A stretch of 64,000 nt of DNA from an uncultured Saprospiraceae bacterium (GCA_937872385.1 CALMSO010000046.1:95679-159678); one strand, 5' to 3'. Numbered from the stretch's first letter, positions 26,592-35,426 are shown. Made by a program: numbers and translations. The notes: generated by a model not told the origin, from the letters alone.

Positions 26592-27290
26592 ATGCCTGTA
26601 TTTCGCTTGCCAGACGATGAACTGGTTTTTCCGCACCCGGAGCTGGCGGACCCCAACGGGATGCTCGCAGTAGGCGGCGACTTGTCGGCAGACCGATTGC
26701 TGTTAGCCTACGAATGGGGCATTTTCCCTTGGTTCAATCCTGGCGAGCCAATTTTGTGGTGGTCGCCCGACCCCCGGTTTGTGCTGTTCCCCGACGAGCT
26801 GAAAATAGCGAAAAGTATGCGCCCCTATTTCAATCAGCGCAAATTTACCGTGAGCTTCGATGAGCGCTTCGAGAGCGTGGTACGGGCCTGCCAGCAGCAG
26901 CAACGCAACGGGCAAGGGGGCGGCACCTGGATTACGGAAGACATGGTGGAGGCTTATTATCGGCTGTACGAATCGGGCTACGCACACTCGGTGGAAGTAT
27001 GGCAGGGCAAAGCGCTGGTAGGCGGCTTGTACGGCGTCGCATTGGGCAAAATTTTCTTTGGGGAGTCCATGTTTGCAGCGGTGAGCAATGCCTCCAAGTT
27101 TGGGTTTATTACTTTGGTGCAATATTTGCAGAAAGTTGGTTTTCGATTAGTAGATTGCCAGCAGCAAACTCGGCACCTTGGCAGCTTAGGCGCCCGTGCC
27201 ATTGACCGGCAGTTGTTTTTGGATTATTTGACCCAAAACCGAGAAGAAACCACCCACGTAGGGCACTGGACGCTACCAACAGCCCACTGA
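26592..27290 (+). CDS. aat: Leucyl/phenylalanyl-tRNA--protein transferase
   Basis: This enzyme transfers Leu or Phe from tRNA to N-terminal Arg/Lys of proteins, marking them for ClpS/ClpAP degradation (N-degron pathway). The 232-residue product has all the hallmarks: PHPELADPNGMLAVGGDLS, YEWGIFPWF, WWSPDPRFVL, TWITEDMVEAYYRLYESGYA, SVEVWQGKALVGGLYGVALG, FGESMF and DCQQQTRHLGSLGA. I choose the ATG at 26592; a TTG at 26565 in the same frame is a less likely start. It precedes the M23 peptidase gene by about 110 bp. Confidence 0.95.
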   Translation: MPVFRLPDDELVFPHPELADPNGMLAVGGDLSADRLLLAYEWGIFPWFNPGEPILWWSPDPRFVLFPDELKIAKSMRPYFNQRKFTVSFDERFESVVRACQQQQRNGQGGGTWITEDMVEAYYRLYESGYAHSVEVWQGKALVGGLYGVALGKIFFGESMFAAVSNASKFGFITLVQYLQKVGFRLVDCQQQTRHLGSLGARAIDRQLFLDYLTQNREETTHVGHWTLPTAH

Positions 27291-27401
27291 GCTATGGGTG
27301 ACATGCAAACGTATTTGCTACGCATTTTTATTAAAAAAGCCGCGCTTGGATATGCAGCTCCGGTGCAAATCAGTTTTATAATAAACAAAAATCCCAGAAC
27401 A

Positions 27402-29108
27402 ATGCGACTGTTACTACTATCTCTGCTGTTGCTCTCTTTCACCCTAATGGACACCGATACCGACCCCCGGTCTGCCTATCCGCAAGATTATTTTCGCTCG
27501 CCGATTCCTCAGCAAACACTGCTGCTGGCGGGCACTTTTGGCGAATTGCGGCCCAACCATTTTCATGCAGGCATTGACATCAAAGCTCCTGTGGGCACGC
27601 CCCTGCACGCCGTAGCCGATGGCTACCTCGCCAAAATAGAAGTGAGCGGCAATGGCTATGGCAAAGCGCTGTACATCGCGCACCCGAATGGCTACACGTC
27701 CTTGTACGCGCACATGGACGGCTTCACGCCTGAAGTAGAGGCTTTTGTAAAAAAAGTACAATACGCTACCGAGCAATTTGAGCAAGAACTCATCTTAGAG
27801 CCGGGGATGTTTGTTTTTAAAAAAGGCGATAAAATCGGTGCAGTGGGCCTCACCGGCGCTACGCTGGGGCCGCACCTGCATTTTGAAATACACGATACCC
27901 GCACGGGCAATCCCATCAATCCGCTGCTTTTCGGATTCAAAGTGAAAGACCAAACGCCGCCGCGCCTCCACGAACTGCGGGTTTATACCCTCGACGAGCA
28001 ATGGCACACCATAGACAGCAAAACCATCCCTACCGTGAAAACGCCCGCTGGCTATCGCATCAGCGCAGATACGCTCTACGTGCCGTCGGCGCGCGTGGGC
28101 TTTGGGCTGAAGGCTTTCGACCACATGGACGGCGTACACAACCAGAATGGCATCTACGGATTGTCGTTATTGCACGACGATTCGCTCCTTTTTCGTTTTG
28201 AAATGGAAACCTTTCCGCACCAAGAAACCCGCTATCTGAATGCCCATCTCGATTATCACGAGCAGGTGAGCGGCAAGGGCTATTTTTATCGCTGTTTTGC
28301 TTTGGCTAACAATCCGCTGCCCATCTACCGCGAATGCGCTGGCAGTGGCGTGGTGCCTCTGAACCAAGCGCGCGCCGGCAAAGTAGAAATCATCACCGAA
28401 GATCTGCACGGCAACTCCTCCACGTTGACTTTTTTTGCCAAACAAGCTGCTGACGCGGTGTTGCCCCAACGCCCGGAGCACGATTTTCTGCTGTACCACA
28501 GCGAGGAAAACATGATTGACGATGCTGACCTGCGCCTGTATTTTCCAATGGGGGTGCTGTACGAAGACCTGCACATGAAGTACCGCCAGTCGGAGGACAA
28601 ATCTGGGTTGGTTGGCTCAGCCACGCATCATTTGCACAATAGCAAAACCCCAGTGCACGACTTTTTTCGCATCGCCATTCGAGCTACAAAACTGCCGGAA
28701 CACTTGCGCCACAAGGCTTTCATTGCTCATCAAAAACGCACCAACTGCGGCGGAGAGTGGGATGGCGACTGGCTCGTAAGCCAAGCCCGAGCACTCGGCG
28801 ATTATTGCATCATGGTGGATACCATTCCGCCGACGATTCAACTGACCACTTTTAAATCGGTAATGAAAGGATACAAAAAAATGGCTTTTACCATTAGCGA
28901 TAACTTTGCGACTGCCCGCAATGTGCCCCGCCTGCGCTACCGCGCCGAAGTGGACGGCCAATGGATACTCATGGAACACGACGCCAAAAAAAGGCTCATC
29001 AGCCATACCTTCGACGGCACCATCAAACCCGGCACACACCGCCTCAAGCTCACCGTGACCGATGCCATGGGCAACGAAAAAGTAATCGAACGAACTTTTA
29101 CCCTCTAA
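27402..29108 (+). CDS. M23 (LytM) family peptidoglycan endopeptidase
   Basis: Zinc metallopeptidase acting on peptidoglycan cross-links in the periplasm. I use the ATG at 27402 (MRLLLLSLLLLSFTL signal peptide); the frame upstream to 27294 is not protein-like. Of the 568 residues, the LytM domain is N-terminal (about 45-190), with the zinc ligands in HFHAGIDI and HLHFEIHD plus YGKALYIAHPNGYTSLYAHM. The remaining 370 residues form a beta-rich extension that I cannot assign. Zinc ligands are complete, so the enzyme should be active, unlike regulatory EnvC/NlpD types. Confidence 0.92.
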   Translation: MRLLLLSLLLLSFTLMDTDTDPRSAYPQDYFRSPIPQQTLLLAGTFGELRPNHFHAGIDIKAPVGTPLHAVADGYLAKIEVSGNGYGKALYIAHPNGYTSLYAHMDGFTPEVEAFVKKVQYATEQFEQELILEPGMFVFKKGDKIGAVGLTGATLGPHLHFEIHDTRTGNPINPLLFGFKVKDQTPPRLHELRVYTLDEQWHTIDSKTIPTVKTPAGYRISADTLYVPSARVGFGLKAFDHMDGVHNQNGIYGLSLLHDDSLLFRFEMETFPHQETRYLNAHLDYHEQVSGKGYFYRCFALANNPLPIYRECAGSGVVPLNQARAGKVEIITEDLHGNSSTLTFFAKQAADAVLPQRPEHDFLLYHSEENMIDDADLRLYFPMGVLYEDLHMKYRQSEDKSGLVGSATHHLHNSKTPVHDFFRIAIRATKLPEHLRHKAFIAHQKRTNCGGEWDGDWLVSQARALGDYCIMVDTIPPTIQLTTFKSVMKGYKKMAFTISDNFATARNVPRLRYRAEVDGQWILMEHDAKKRLISHTFDGTIKPGTHRLKLTVTDAMGNEKVIERTFTL

Positions 29109-29166
29109 TAGCACACAACATCTCAGCGATTCCCTTGTTTCATTTTCAACTATAAACCATCCAACC

Positions 29167-29628
29167 ATGTCACACCTCAAAGAAGGCGATCAAGCACCTA
29201 ATTTTCAAGGCATTAACGACCAGGGCGAACCCGTTTCGCTCGCTGATTTCAGCGGCAAAAAGCTGATTCTCTTTTTCTATCCGAAAGCCGACACCCCCGG
29301 CTGCACGGCTGAGGCCTGTAGCCTACGCGATGCCTACGACGACTTGCGCGCGCGGGGTTTCGAGTTGCTGGGCGTCAGTCCCGACACAGCCAAGAAGCAG
29401 GGCAATTTCAGGAAAAAGTATAATTTCCCGTTTCCATTATTAGCTGATACCGAGCAGGCAGTCCTGCAAGCCTACGGCGCCTGGGGTGAGAAACAAATGT
29501 ACGGCAAAACCTATATGGGCGTGCTGCGCACCACTTTTGTAATCAATGAAGCCGGGCTTATTGAAAAGATTTTTACCAAAGTAAATACCAAAGACCACGC
29601 CACGCAGATATTAGCGGCAATGAGCTGA
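29167..29628 (+). CDS. bcp: Thioredoxin-dependent peroxiredoxin (Bcp/PrxQ type)
   Basis: Reduces hydrogen peroxide and organic peroxides in the cytoplasm using thioredoxin. The 153 residues carry LILFFYPKADTPGCTAEAC with the peroxidatic Cys 46 and the resolving Cys 51 five residues later, the PrxQ arrangement. Thr 43 and the downstream RTTFVINEAGLIEKIF are also typical. Full length. It starts 58 bp after the M23 peptidase gene and may be co-transcribed with it. Confidence 0.95.
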   Translation: MSHLKEGDQAPNFQGINDQGEPVSLADFSGKKLILFFYPKADTPGCTAEACSLRDAYDDLRARGFELLGVSPDTAKKQGNFRKKYNFPFPLLADTEQAVLQAYGAWGEKQMYGKTYMGVLRTTFVINEAGLIEKIFTKVNTKDHATQILAAMS

Positions 29629-29703
29629 GTTATTATGCAATACTTTTTGTAATACAAATAGCTGAAAATGAGTGATTTGCTGAAAATCATATCCTTTTCA
29701 ATG

Positions 29704-29750
29704 GCAAACAGCGAACCGCGAACCGCAAACAGCAAATTACAAACCGCAAA
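29704..29750. repeat. Degenerate GCGAACCGC/GCAAAC word repeats
   Basis: The stretch contains GCAAACAGCGAACCGCGAAC followed by CGCAAACAGC and AAACCGCAAAC. It is intergenic, directly upstream of the MazG-like gene, and of the same family as 31206-31270 and 190-222. Confidence 0.55.
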
Positions 29751-29761
29751 CCCTTCCACCC

Positions 29762-30100
29762 ATGACCATCGAGCAAGCCCAGACTGCCGTAGATACTTGG
29801 ATCAACACCATCGGAGTGCGCTATTATAATGAACTCACCAACACCGCCATTCTCATGGAGGAAGTAGGAGAAGTCGCCCGCCTCATGGCCCGCCTCTACG
29901 GCGAGCAATCTTTCAAACGACCAGAAGACGCCGCCACCGCTCATGCCGACCTCGCCGACGAAATGGCCGACGTGCTCTTTGTGCTGATATGCTTAGCCAA
30001 TCAGACCGGCGTAAACCTGAGCGAAGCCCTCGAAAAAAACTTTGTCAAGAAAACCATCCGCGACGCCGAGCGACACCAGCAGAATGAAAAACTGCATTAG
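29762..30100 (+). CDS. MazG-like nucleotide pyrophosphohydrolase
   Basis: All-alpha NTP pyrophosphohydrolase of 112 residues, probably a house-cleaning enzyme that hydrolyses non-canonical nucleoside triphosphates. The metal-binding EExxE...ExxD pattern is visible as EEVGEVARLMARL and then DLADEMADVLFVLICLAN. Length fits the single-domain MazG/RS21-C6 class. A word-repeat cluster lies immediately upstream, so the promoter is not obvious. Cytoplasmic, dimeric or tetrameric in the family. Confidence 0.9.
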   Translation: MTIEQAQTAVDTWINTIGVRYYNELTNTAILMEEVGEVARLMARLYGEQSFKRPEDAATAHADLADEMADVLFVLICLANQTGVNLSEALEKNFVKKTIRDAERHQQNEKLH

Positions 30101-30158
30101 AATCCTGGCCCAAGCCATCGAGCCGATGCCCCCCCTGAGGTACTACATCAAGATGGGG

Positions 30159-30189
30159 TTTCGCTTCTGAAAAATTCATTGTAAATTTG
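30159..30189 (+). promoter_or_regulatory. Orphan promoter, TTTC-N19-TAAATTTG
   Basis: The -7 box TAAATTTG (30182-30189) matches TAnnTTTG exactly. TTTC at 30159-30162 is one mismatch from TTTG, with a 19-bp spacer. No gene starts downstream on this strand before the terminator at 30354. Confidence 0.4.
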
Positions 30190-30353
30190 TGATGTTCTTA
30201 AAAAAACAAAGCCCCAGACCATTAACTACGCAAGGCAAAATCGCAATTTGTACAGCGTTAGGTTAAAAAAGAAACGGCAGCATTGCCAAAAAACAGGAGC
30301 AACACAAACATTCATAGAGAAGTAAGGGGGAACAACTGAATTCTATGAAATTC

Positions 30354-30391
30354 AAGCTGCAACAATCATCTATTTTGTTGCAGCTTTTTTT
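30354..30391 (+). terminator. Strong intrinsic terminator
   Basis: AAGCTGCAACAA pairs perfectly with TTGTTGCAGCTT (12 bp, 9-nt loop) and runs into seven T. It is oriented for plus-strand transcription and lies 254 bp after the MazG-like stop codon. Confidence 0.8.
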
Positions 30392-30419
30392 ATTGGCGGC
30401 TTCAGCCGCCGGTACTCCC

Positions 30420-31112
30420 CTACTTCCGAAAGGGCGAATGATCTTGGTGATCTTTGATGAGGGATTGCTCGAAGTAAATGGCCAACCAGACGAATACCAC
30501 CGCCAGCACAATCAGCCCTTCGTAAAATCGCTGAAAAATCAGCAAATCATACACGCTGTGCGTGGCTACGGCCAGCCCCAGCCCTATGAGTAGCAGGCGG
30601 TTGCGGCGGCGCGCCCGGAATTTAGCTAAGCCTACATAGTACCCCATGATGATGGCAAAAACAAGATGCGCCGGTACTGCCGTGAAGGCGCGCAGAATAG
30701 ACGTGCCAAGGCCATACTCCAAGGCGTAGAAGAGGTTTTCGGTAGTGGCAAAGCCCATGGCAATCACCACCGCATACACGATGCCGTCCATTGGTTCATC
30801 GAAAAAAGCCCAGGGAAAAAACAACAGCAGCAGCGCCAGAAACTTAACCACCTCCTCGCTCAGCGCCGTAAAGACCGCGCGCACCAAAAGCTCGGTCAGC
30901 CGATCGGCTTGCCACAGCGGCGCGTATTGGCTCAGCCACTCTTCGAGGCGGATGATGGGCAAGGTAGCCACCACACCGCTCAAAAAAGCCAATAGCAGCA
31001 GGAGTTTTGGCTCGTGCTGATAACGATCGGCCCGGTAGATGTACCAACAAATGAGTAAGCCCGGCAGTACAGCCGAGCCAATCAATAGCGGATCGGTACC
31101 GGCAATGGTCAT
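30420..31112 (-). CDS. PrsW-family intramembrane metalloprotease
   Basis: Polytopic 230-residue membrane protein. All PrsW motifs are visible: EEVVK at residues 86-90 (catalytic Glu-Glu), TENLFYALEYG near 120, VPAHLVFAIIMGYYVG near 145 with a metal-ligand His, and ATHSVYDLL near 187 with the last His. PrsW of Bacillus subtilis cleaves the anti-sigma factor RsiW; the target here is unknown, and no anti-sigma gene is adjacent. It stands alone between two convergent or repeat-containing gaps. Confidence 0.9.
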   Translation of the reverse strand: MTIAGTDPLLIGSAVLPGLLICWYIYRADRYQHEPKLLLLLAFLSGVVATLPIIRLEEWLSQYAPLWQADRLTELLVRAVFTALSEEVVKFLALLLLFFPWAFFDEPMDGIVYAVVIAMGFATTENLFYALEYGLGTSILRAFTAVPAHLVFAIIMGYYVGLAKFRARRRNRLLLIGLGLAVATHSVYDLLIFQRFYEGLIVLAVVFVWLAIYFEQSLIKDHQDHSPFRK

Positions 31113-31205
31113 GCAGTATGGTTTTTATACCTTTTTCAATTGGAAATGATGAACTTATTTATATCTAAAAATATGATTATCAAAATTTTATAAAATTGTA
31201 AATTA

Positions 31206-31270
31206 TAAATCGGACTTCGCAAATCGCAAATGGTATTCTACTATTGCGAACGGCGAACCGCGAACAGCCA
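31206..31270. repeat. Degenerate word repeats, including a 31-nt unit shared with 57.8 kb
   Basis: 31206-31236 matches the reverse complement of 57811-57841 at 28 of 31 positions (core AAATCGGACTTCG); all differences are C/T or G/A. The rest (31245-31270) is the GCGAACGGCGAACCGCGAAC type. Confidence 0.65.
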
Positions 31271-31287
31271 AATCTCAGGACGAGACA

Positions 31288-32100
31288 TCACGCCGTCTGC
31301 GCCAGGTTGATACAAAATTCGGCAAATTGAGCAATCGCCTGCTGCGTTTTGCGGGTAGCCTCGAACATACCCATGTGCGCTACCTCTTCGAGGAGGAGGA
31401 TAGACGCCGAATCGGTCAGGGTGATTTGCTCCATAGCCGCATCTTTGGGGATGGCTTGGTCTTCCTGCCCCAAGATAAACAACACCGGCAAAGGAAACTG
31501 CCGCAGCACCTCCGACTGGTCGGGGCGGGTGCGCATGGCTTCGAGGGCAGCAATCACACTTTCGTCGCGGAAACGCGCTGCCCGATGGATGAGTTTATCC
31601 AACAAAAAAGTATGGCTTTGGGCAAATTTAGGGGCAAACAGATTGGGTATGAATTGCTTGACAAACAGCGGCGTGCCTTTGGCTTTCACTACTTCGATGC
31701 TGCGCAGGCGCCCCTCTTTTTTTTCCTCGCTATCGGCATACGGATGCGAATGAAAAAGTCCCAGCCCATACAAGCGCTCCGGGTGCTTTTTGGCGAAAGC
31801 CAAACTGGCGTAGCCCCCCATAGAGTGCCCAACGAGCAGAAATTTTTGCAGATTCGCCTCTTCGGCCACCGCGTGAATGACCTCGGCCATGGCCTCAATA
31901 CTGAGGTTGTCCACCAATTCGCTGGCACCAAAGCCCGGCAAATCGAGCGTCAGCACGCTGTACCCAGCCTCGGTGAAGTACGGATAATAATCTTTCCAGA
32001 CGAAACTATCTTCGCCAAAACCATGCACCAATACAATGGGGCGGCCCTTGCCCTGCACGCTGTAAGCGATTTTTCTATTGCGGAATGTCGTAAACTTCAT
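31288..32100 (-). CDS. Alpha/beta-fold hydrolase
   Basis: The 270-residue protein has the full alpha/beta-hydrolase set: oxyanion region VLVHGFGED, nucleophile elbow GHSMGG (Ser 93), LDLPGFGAS, acid in LFILGQEDQAIP near 220 and catalytic His in EEVAHMGMFE near 247. It has no signal peptide, so it is probably cytoplasmic. The family includes esterases, lipases and C-C hydrolases; the substrate cannot be told from sequence. It is divergent from the SpoIIE phosphatase gene. Confidence 0.9.
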   Translation of the reverse strand: MKFTTFRNRKIAYSVQGKGRPIVLVHGFGEDSFVWKDYYPYFTEAGYSVLTLDLPGFGASELVDNLSIEAMAEVIHAVAEEANLQKFLLVGHSMGGYASLAFAKKHPERLYGLGLFHSHPYADSEEKKEGRLRSIEVVKAKGTPLFVKQFIPNLFAPKFAQSHTFLLDKLIHRAARFRDESVIAALEAMRTRPDQSEVLRQFPLPVLFILGQEDQAIPKDAAMEQITLTDSASILLLEEVAHMGMFEATRKTQQAIAQFAEFCINLAQTA

Positions 32101-32207
32101 CGGCGATAAATGATGTGTTTTGCAGCTAAAAATAGCAAGGAAGTTGTGATTTTTATATCTTTACTGTACCAGAGTATATTTTTTTGCTTAGGCAATCTGT
32201 TTTGCAA

Positions 32208-33461
32208 ATGTCAGGTTTTTCAAATATCAAAAGCGGGCTGTCGAAAATCGAGTCTTTAGAACGCGAGCTGAACCTGAAGCAACTTCAGATAAACCGGCTT
32301 TTGAACATTACGCAAGCTATTAATAACAACGTGCGGGCCAAAGATTTGTATCAAATGTACGAATCTTTCCTGAGTTGGGAGCTAAGCGTAAAAAAAATGG
32401 CACTTTACATCCGCAACGATAGCGGCTGGTCGCTGGCGGCTTCCATTGGCATAGAAGAAGGGCTGCTGGGCACCGACGTTACCGAATACCTGCAACGCTT
32501 TACCCACCTGCGCAACCTCGAGGAGCAGGAAGACCCGTTGCTGCGCGAGTTCGACGTGGTGATACCTGTCAAGCACAAAGATTTACCGATTGCCTATGTT
32601 TTTATCGGCGGCTTTGGTGAAGACGAAGATATGTACAACAAGGTACAATTCATCACTACGATTACCAATATCATTGCGGTAGCTATTGAAAACAAGCGCC
32701 TGTTCAAGCGGCAATTGGAGCAGGAGCGCCTCCGGCGGGAGATGGAGCTGGCCAGCGAAATGCAGCGGATGCTCATCCCCAAAAGCTTGCCCAGCAAAGA
32801 CCACTACGACTTGTCGAGTATTTACAAACCCCAACTCGGCGTGGGCGGCGACTATTTCGATTTTATGGAATTTGACGACGGTAAAATCGTTTTTTGCGTA
32901 GGCGATATTTCCGGTAAGGGCGTGGCTGCGGCCCTGCTCATGGCTAACTTTCAAGCCAATTTTCATACGCTCATCAACAAGCGCGCCGCTTTGGACGAGT
33001 TCATCCGCGACCTCAACAAGTCTGTGCACCGCATTACCGAAGGCAACTGGTTTATTACCTTTTTCATTGCCGAATACGACTTCAAGGAGCGCGCCCTGCG
33101 CTACGTCAACGCCGGGCACAATCCGCCGGTGGTTGCCACGGTTGATAATTTTTTCTTCCTCGACCGCGGCTGCACCATGCTTGGCTCGTTTCTCGAACTG
33201 CCCGATGTGCAGGTGGGCGAGTGCTATCTGCACGAGGAGGCGATGGTCTTTGCTTTTACAGACGGGCTGACCGATTTGCGCAATAAAACTGGCGATTTTT
33301 TGAACGAAAAAATGCTTTATACTTTTGTCAAGGAAAACTACGATCTGTCGGCTACCCAATTCAACAAACTGCTGATGGAGCGCATCGAAATTTTCAAAGG
33401 CGACCAGAATTATCCTGATGATTTTACCATTTTGACTTGCAAAATATTTGGCGATCGCTGA
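32208..33461 (+). CDS. PP2C-type SpoIIE-family serine phosphatase with GAF-like sensor
   Basis: I use the ATG at 32208; an in-frame TTG lies at 32184. The 417 residues start with a short coiled coil (about 10-40), followed by a GAF-like domain (about 40-165) and a helix with MELASEMQRMLIP that links to the phosphatase domain. The PP2C/SpoIIE domain has the metal-binding motifs GGDYFDFM, FCVGDISGKGVAAALLMANF, NAGHNPP and FAFTDGLTDLRN. Such RsbU-like enzymes dephosphorylate anti-anti-sigma (STAS) proteins in partner switching. No STAS or HATPase kinase gene is in the window, so the partner is elsewhere. Cytoplasmic. Confidence 0.92.
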   Translation: MSGFSNIKSGLSKIESLERELNLKQLQINRLLNITQAINNNVRAKDLYQMYESFLSWELSVKKMALYIRNDSGWSLAASIGIEEGLLGTDVTEYLQRFTHLRNLEEQEDPLLREFDVVIPVKHKDLPIAYVFIGGFGEDEDMYNKVQFITTITNIIAVAIENKRLFKRQLEQERLRREMELASEMQRMLIPKSLPSKDHYDLSSIYKPQLGVGGDYFDFMEFDDGKIVFCVGDISGKGVAAALLMANFQANFHTLINKRAALDEFIRDLNKSVHRITEGNWFITFFIAEYDFKERALRYVNAGHNPPVVATVDNFFFLDRGCTMLGSFLELPDVQVGECYLHEEAMVFAFTDGLTDLRNKTGDFLNEKMLYTFVKENYDLSATQFNKLLMERIEIFKGDQNYPDDFTILTCKIFGDR

Positions 33462-33605
33462 ATGGACTGCTGCCGCCCGTCTATGGAAACCCCCGTCCGG
33501 TCTATTAAAAAGCGATGCTGTGGGTGTTCGATGCAACAATTATTGAAAAAATCGGATTTATATTGTAGATTAAAGCATAATTTCTTTTTTTTAACCGGCG
33601 ATTAG
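33462..33605 (+). CDS. Possible 47-residue Cys-rich peptide
   Basis: An ATG directly abuts the phosphatase stop codon (TGAATG) and opens a 47-codon frame with six Cys (3, 4, 19, 20, 22, 35), including a CCGC cluster. The stop/start coupling and Cys content are suggestive, but I recognise no family, and a frame of this length can arise by chance. Confidence 0.2.
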   Translation: MDCCRPSMETPVRSIKKRCCGCSMQQLLKKSDLYCRLKHNFFFLTGD

Positions 33606-33768
33606 ATTTGAGCGCTTGAGTAAGGGGCACTGTTGATTGGTTAGCTGTTATTATTTAATATTTAAAATATTAAAAATAAATTATTTATGTATTTTATAAA
33701 ATGTCTATACCCGAGTAATTAAATAAAATGTCTATCGTCCAAAGTCTATTGTCTAAAGTCTAAATAAA
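33606..33768. other. AT-rich intergenic stretch with word repeats
   Basis: The first part is AT-rich (TTATTTAATATTTAAAATAT). The last 40 bases before the next gene (33731-33762) are AAAGTCTATTGTCTAAAGTC-type repeats, related in reverse complement to 11141-11186. No promoter box is obvious. Confidence 0.5.
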
Positions 33769-34554
33769 ATGAAGGATAAAAATATAGCGGGTATTCTGGC
33801 CTTATTTTTGGGTGGTTTTGGGGTGCATCGGTTTTACCTTGGGCAAACCGGAATGGGGTTTTTCTACCTTATTTTTTGCTGGTTTCCACTCATCTGGATT
33901 ATTGCTCTGATTGACGCAATTGTTTTTTTTTCCATGAATCCGGATAATTTCAACATCAAATACAACAAAAGCTATTTCCAGACAGCCCCCCGCTCGCAGC
34001 CACAACAAGCCAGCGAACGCCGCTACTACTATGACCGAAATATGCGCCGTCAGGAAGAGCGCCGTGCCAGTGCCCCGCGCCGACCATCTGCCGCGCCGCA
34101 GCCGACGCGCAATAACGAGGCAGAAAAAGCTTCCGGAGTGCGCAAATTCAAAGATTATGACTATGAAGGCGCCATTGCCGATTTTGAAAAAGCCTTGAAA
34201 ATAGACCCGCGCGACGTAGCAGTGCATTTCAACTTAGCTTGTACCTATTCGCTGACCGAGCAAACCGAGCAGGCGCTTTTCCACTTAGATAAAGCGGTGG
34301 ATTATGGTTTCAATGATTTCAAACGCATCAAGGAGCACGATGCGCTGGCCTACCTTCGGATACAACCGGAGTTTGAAGCCTTTGAAAAAAATGAATTTCG
34401 CTTGGTGCGGCACTTGGAGCCGGAACCGGACGCACCGCTCGATTTGAAAAATGAAGACCTCCTCGAACAATTGCAGCGCCTCGGCGAACTGCGCGAGAAA
34501 GGACTGCTGACGGAAACAGAATTTGTGGCGCAAAAGAAAAAATTGTTGGGTTGA
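33769..34554 (+). CDS. TM2-TPR-SHOCT membrane protein
   Basis: The 261-residue protein combines three small modules. An N-terminal TM2 domain (about 1-65: GILALFLGGFGVHRFYLGQ, then two helices with the DRF-like motif) is followed by a basic disordered linker (about 70-125). One or two TPR-like units follow (about 128-200: YEGAIADFEKALKIDPRDVA), and a C-terminal SHOCT-type motif (about 228-261: LLEQLQRLGELREKGLLTET). SHOCT motifs are often oligomerisation tails. Its function is unknown; it is probably an inner-membrane scaffold. Confidence 0.85.
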   Translation: MKDKNIAGILALFLGGFGVHRFYLGQTGMGFFYLIFCWFPLIWIIALIDAIVFFSMNPDNFNIKYNKSYFQTAPRSQPQQASERRYYYDRNMRRQEERRASAPRRPSAAPQPTRNNEAEKASGVRKFKDYDYEGAIADFEKALKIDPRDVAVHFNLACTYSLTEQTEQALFHLDKAVDYGFNDFKRIKEHDALAYLRIQPEFEAFEKNEFRLVRHLEPEPDAPLDLKNEDLLEQLQRLGELREKGLLTETEFVAQKKKLLG

Positions 34555-34652
34555 ATCATGACTCGAATGAGAGTGCCTATAAAACAAACCAGCGTTTTTT
34601 TAACATAATGACTATCAACACTTGCACCTGCGCTAGCGTTATTAGTATATAA

Positions 34653-35330
34653 ATGAGCGACCTGATAATGACTGCTGAATCATTGGTATCCAACGAAATC
34701 ATCCCTTTGCGCACCTCCGACACCGGCGACGAAGCCCTCGGTATGATGAGCGAATTTTATGTGCGCCACCTCCCGATTGTCAACAACAGTGAACTGCTGG
34801 GGCTGCTGAGCGAAGACGATATTCTGAATTTTGATGCCAACGAGCCGGTGGGGTCTTACAGCCTGTCGGTATCGCATCATCCGTCGGTAAAAACCAGCGA
34901 CCACCTCTACGAAGTCATGCGCTTGATGGCGGAGTACCAGCTCACCCTCGTACCCGTAGTGGACGAGCGCAACAACTACACCGGCGTCATCACCCAGGAA
35001 GATTTGATGCGTACTTTTGCTCGCTCCACCGCTTTCAGCGAGCCGGGCAGCATTATTGTGCTGGAAGTCGCCCGCCGAGATTATTCAATGGCGGAAATTG
35101 CTCGGATTGTAGAATCGGAAAATGCCATTATACTCAGCACGCTCATCAGCGCCGAAGACGACCTTTCTTTTATGGAAGTGACCCTCAAAGTCAATACCCA
35201 AAATATTGGTGCCATCATCGCCACCTTTGAAAGATTCGAGTATCAAATCAAGGCTTCTTTCAATGAATCCGACTATTCGGACAGCCTGCGCGAGCGCTAC
35301 GACTCGCTCATTGCCTACCTAAATGTTTGA
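34653..35330 (+). CDS. CBS-pair protein with C-terminal ACT-like domain
   Basis: The 225 residues hold two CBS domains (about 1-60 and 70-125; VRHLPIVNNSELLGLLSEDD and LTLVPVVDERNNYTGVITQE) and an ACT-like tail (about 133-215; SIIVLEVARRDYSMAEIARI). CBS pairs usually bind adenosyl ligands and ACT domains bind small metabolites, so this is probably a soluble sensor. In Bacteroidota this gene commonly lies beside nadK and a BamA-type gene, as it does here (established neighbourhood as I recall it). Confidence 0.88.
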   Translation: MSDLIMTAESLVSNEIIPLRTSDTGDEALGMMSEFYVRHLPIVNNSELLGLLSEDDILNFDANEPVGSYSLSVSHHPSVKTSDHLYEVMRLMAEYQLTLVPVVDERNNYTGVITQEDLMRTFARSTAFSEPGSIIVLEVARRDYSMAEIARIVESENAIILSTLISAEDDLSFMEVTLKVNTQNIGAIIATFERFEYQIKASFNESDYSDSLRERYDSLIAYLNV

Positions 35331-35426
35331 CAAGACAAGACAAAACCGCAAAAAAACTTGCGTGATAATCCATCCGAGGCTTTTTGTTTCTGTTTAAATG
35401 TCTAAATTGTAGCAGATTCTGAAGCG

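Larger units (their letters stand above)
30101..30419. other. Gene-free gap holding a promoter-like box and a strong terminator
   Basis: No credible ORF lies between the MazG-like gene and the convergent PrsW gene. It holds a TAAATTTG box at 30182, a 12-bp-stem terminator at 30354-30391 and a GGCGGC-TTCA-GCCGCC hairpin at 30395-30410 near the PrsW stop codon. The 30197-30391 interval could be a small RNA (see findings). Confidence 0.55.

Noticed and set aside
30345..30593. 82-codon plus-strand ORF
   Set aside because: It runs through the strong terminator and then antisense into the PrsW gene.
32583..33539. 318-codon minus-strand ORF
   Set aside because: Fully antisense to the SpoIIE phosphatase, whose metal-binding motifs are intact.
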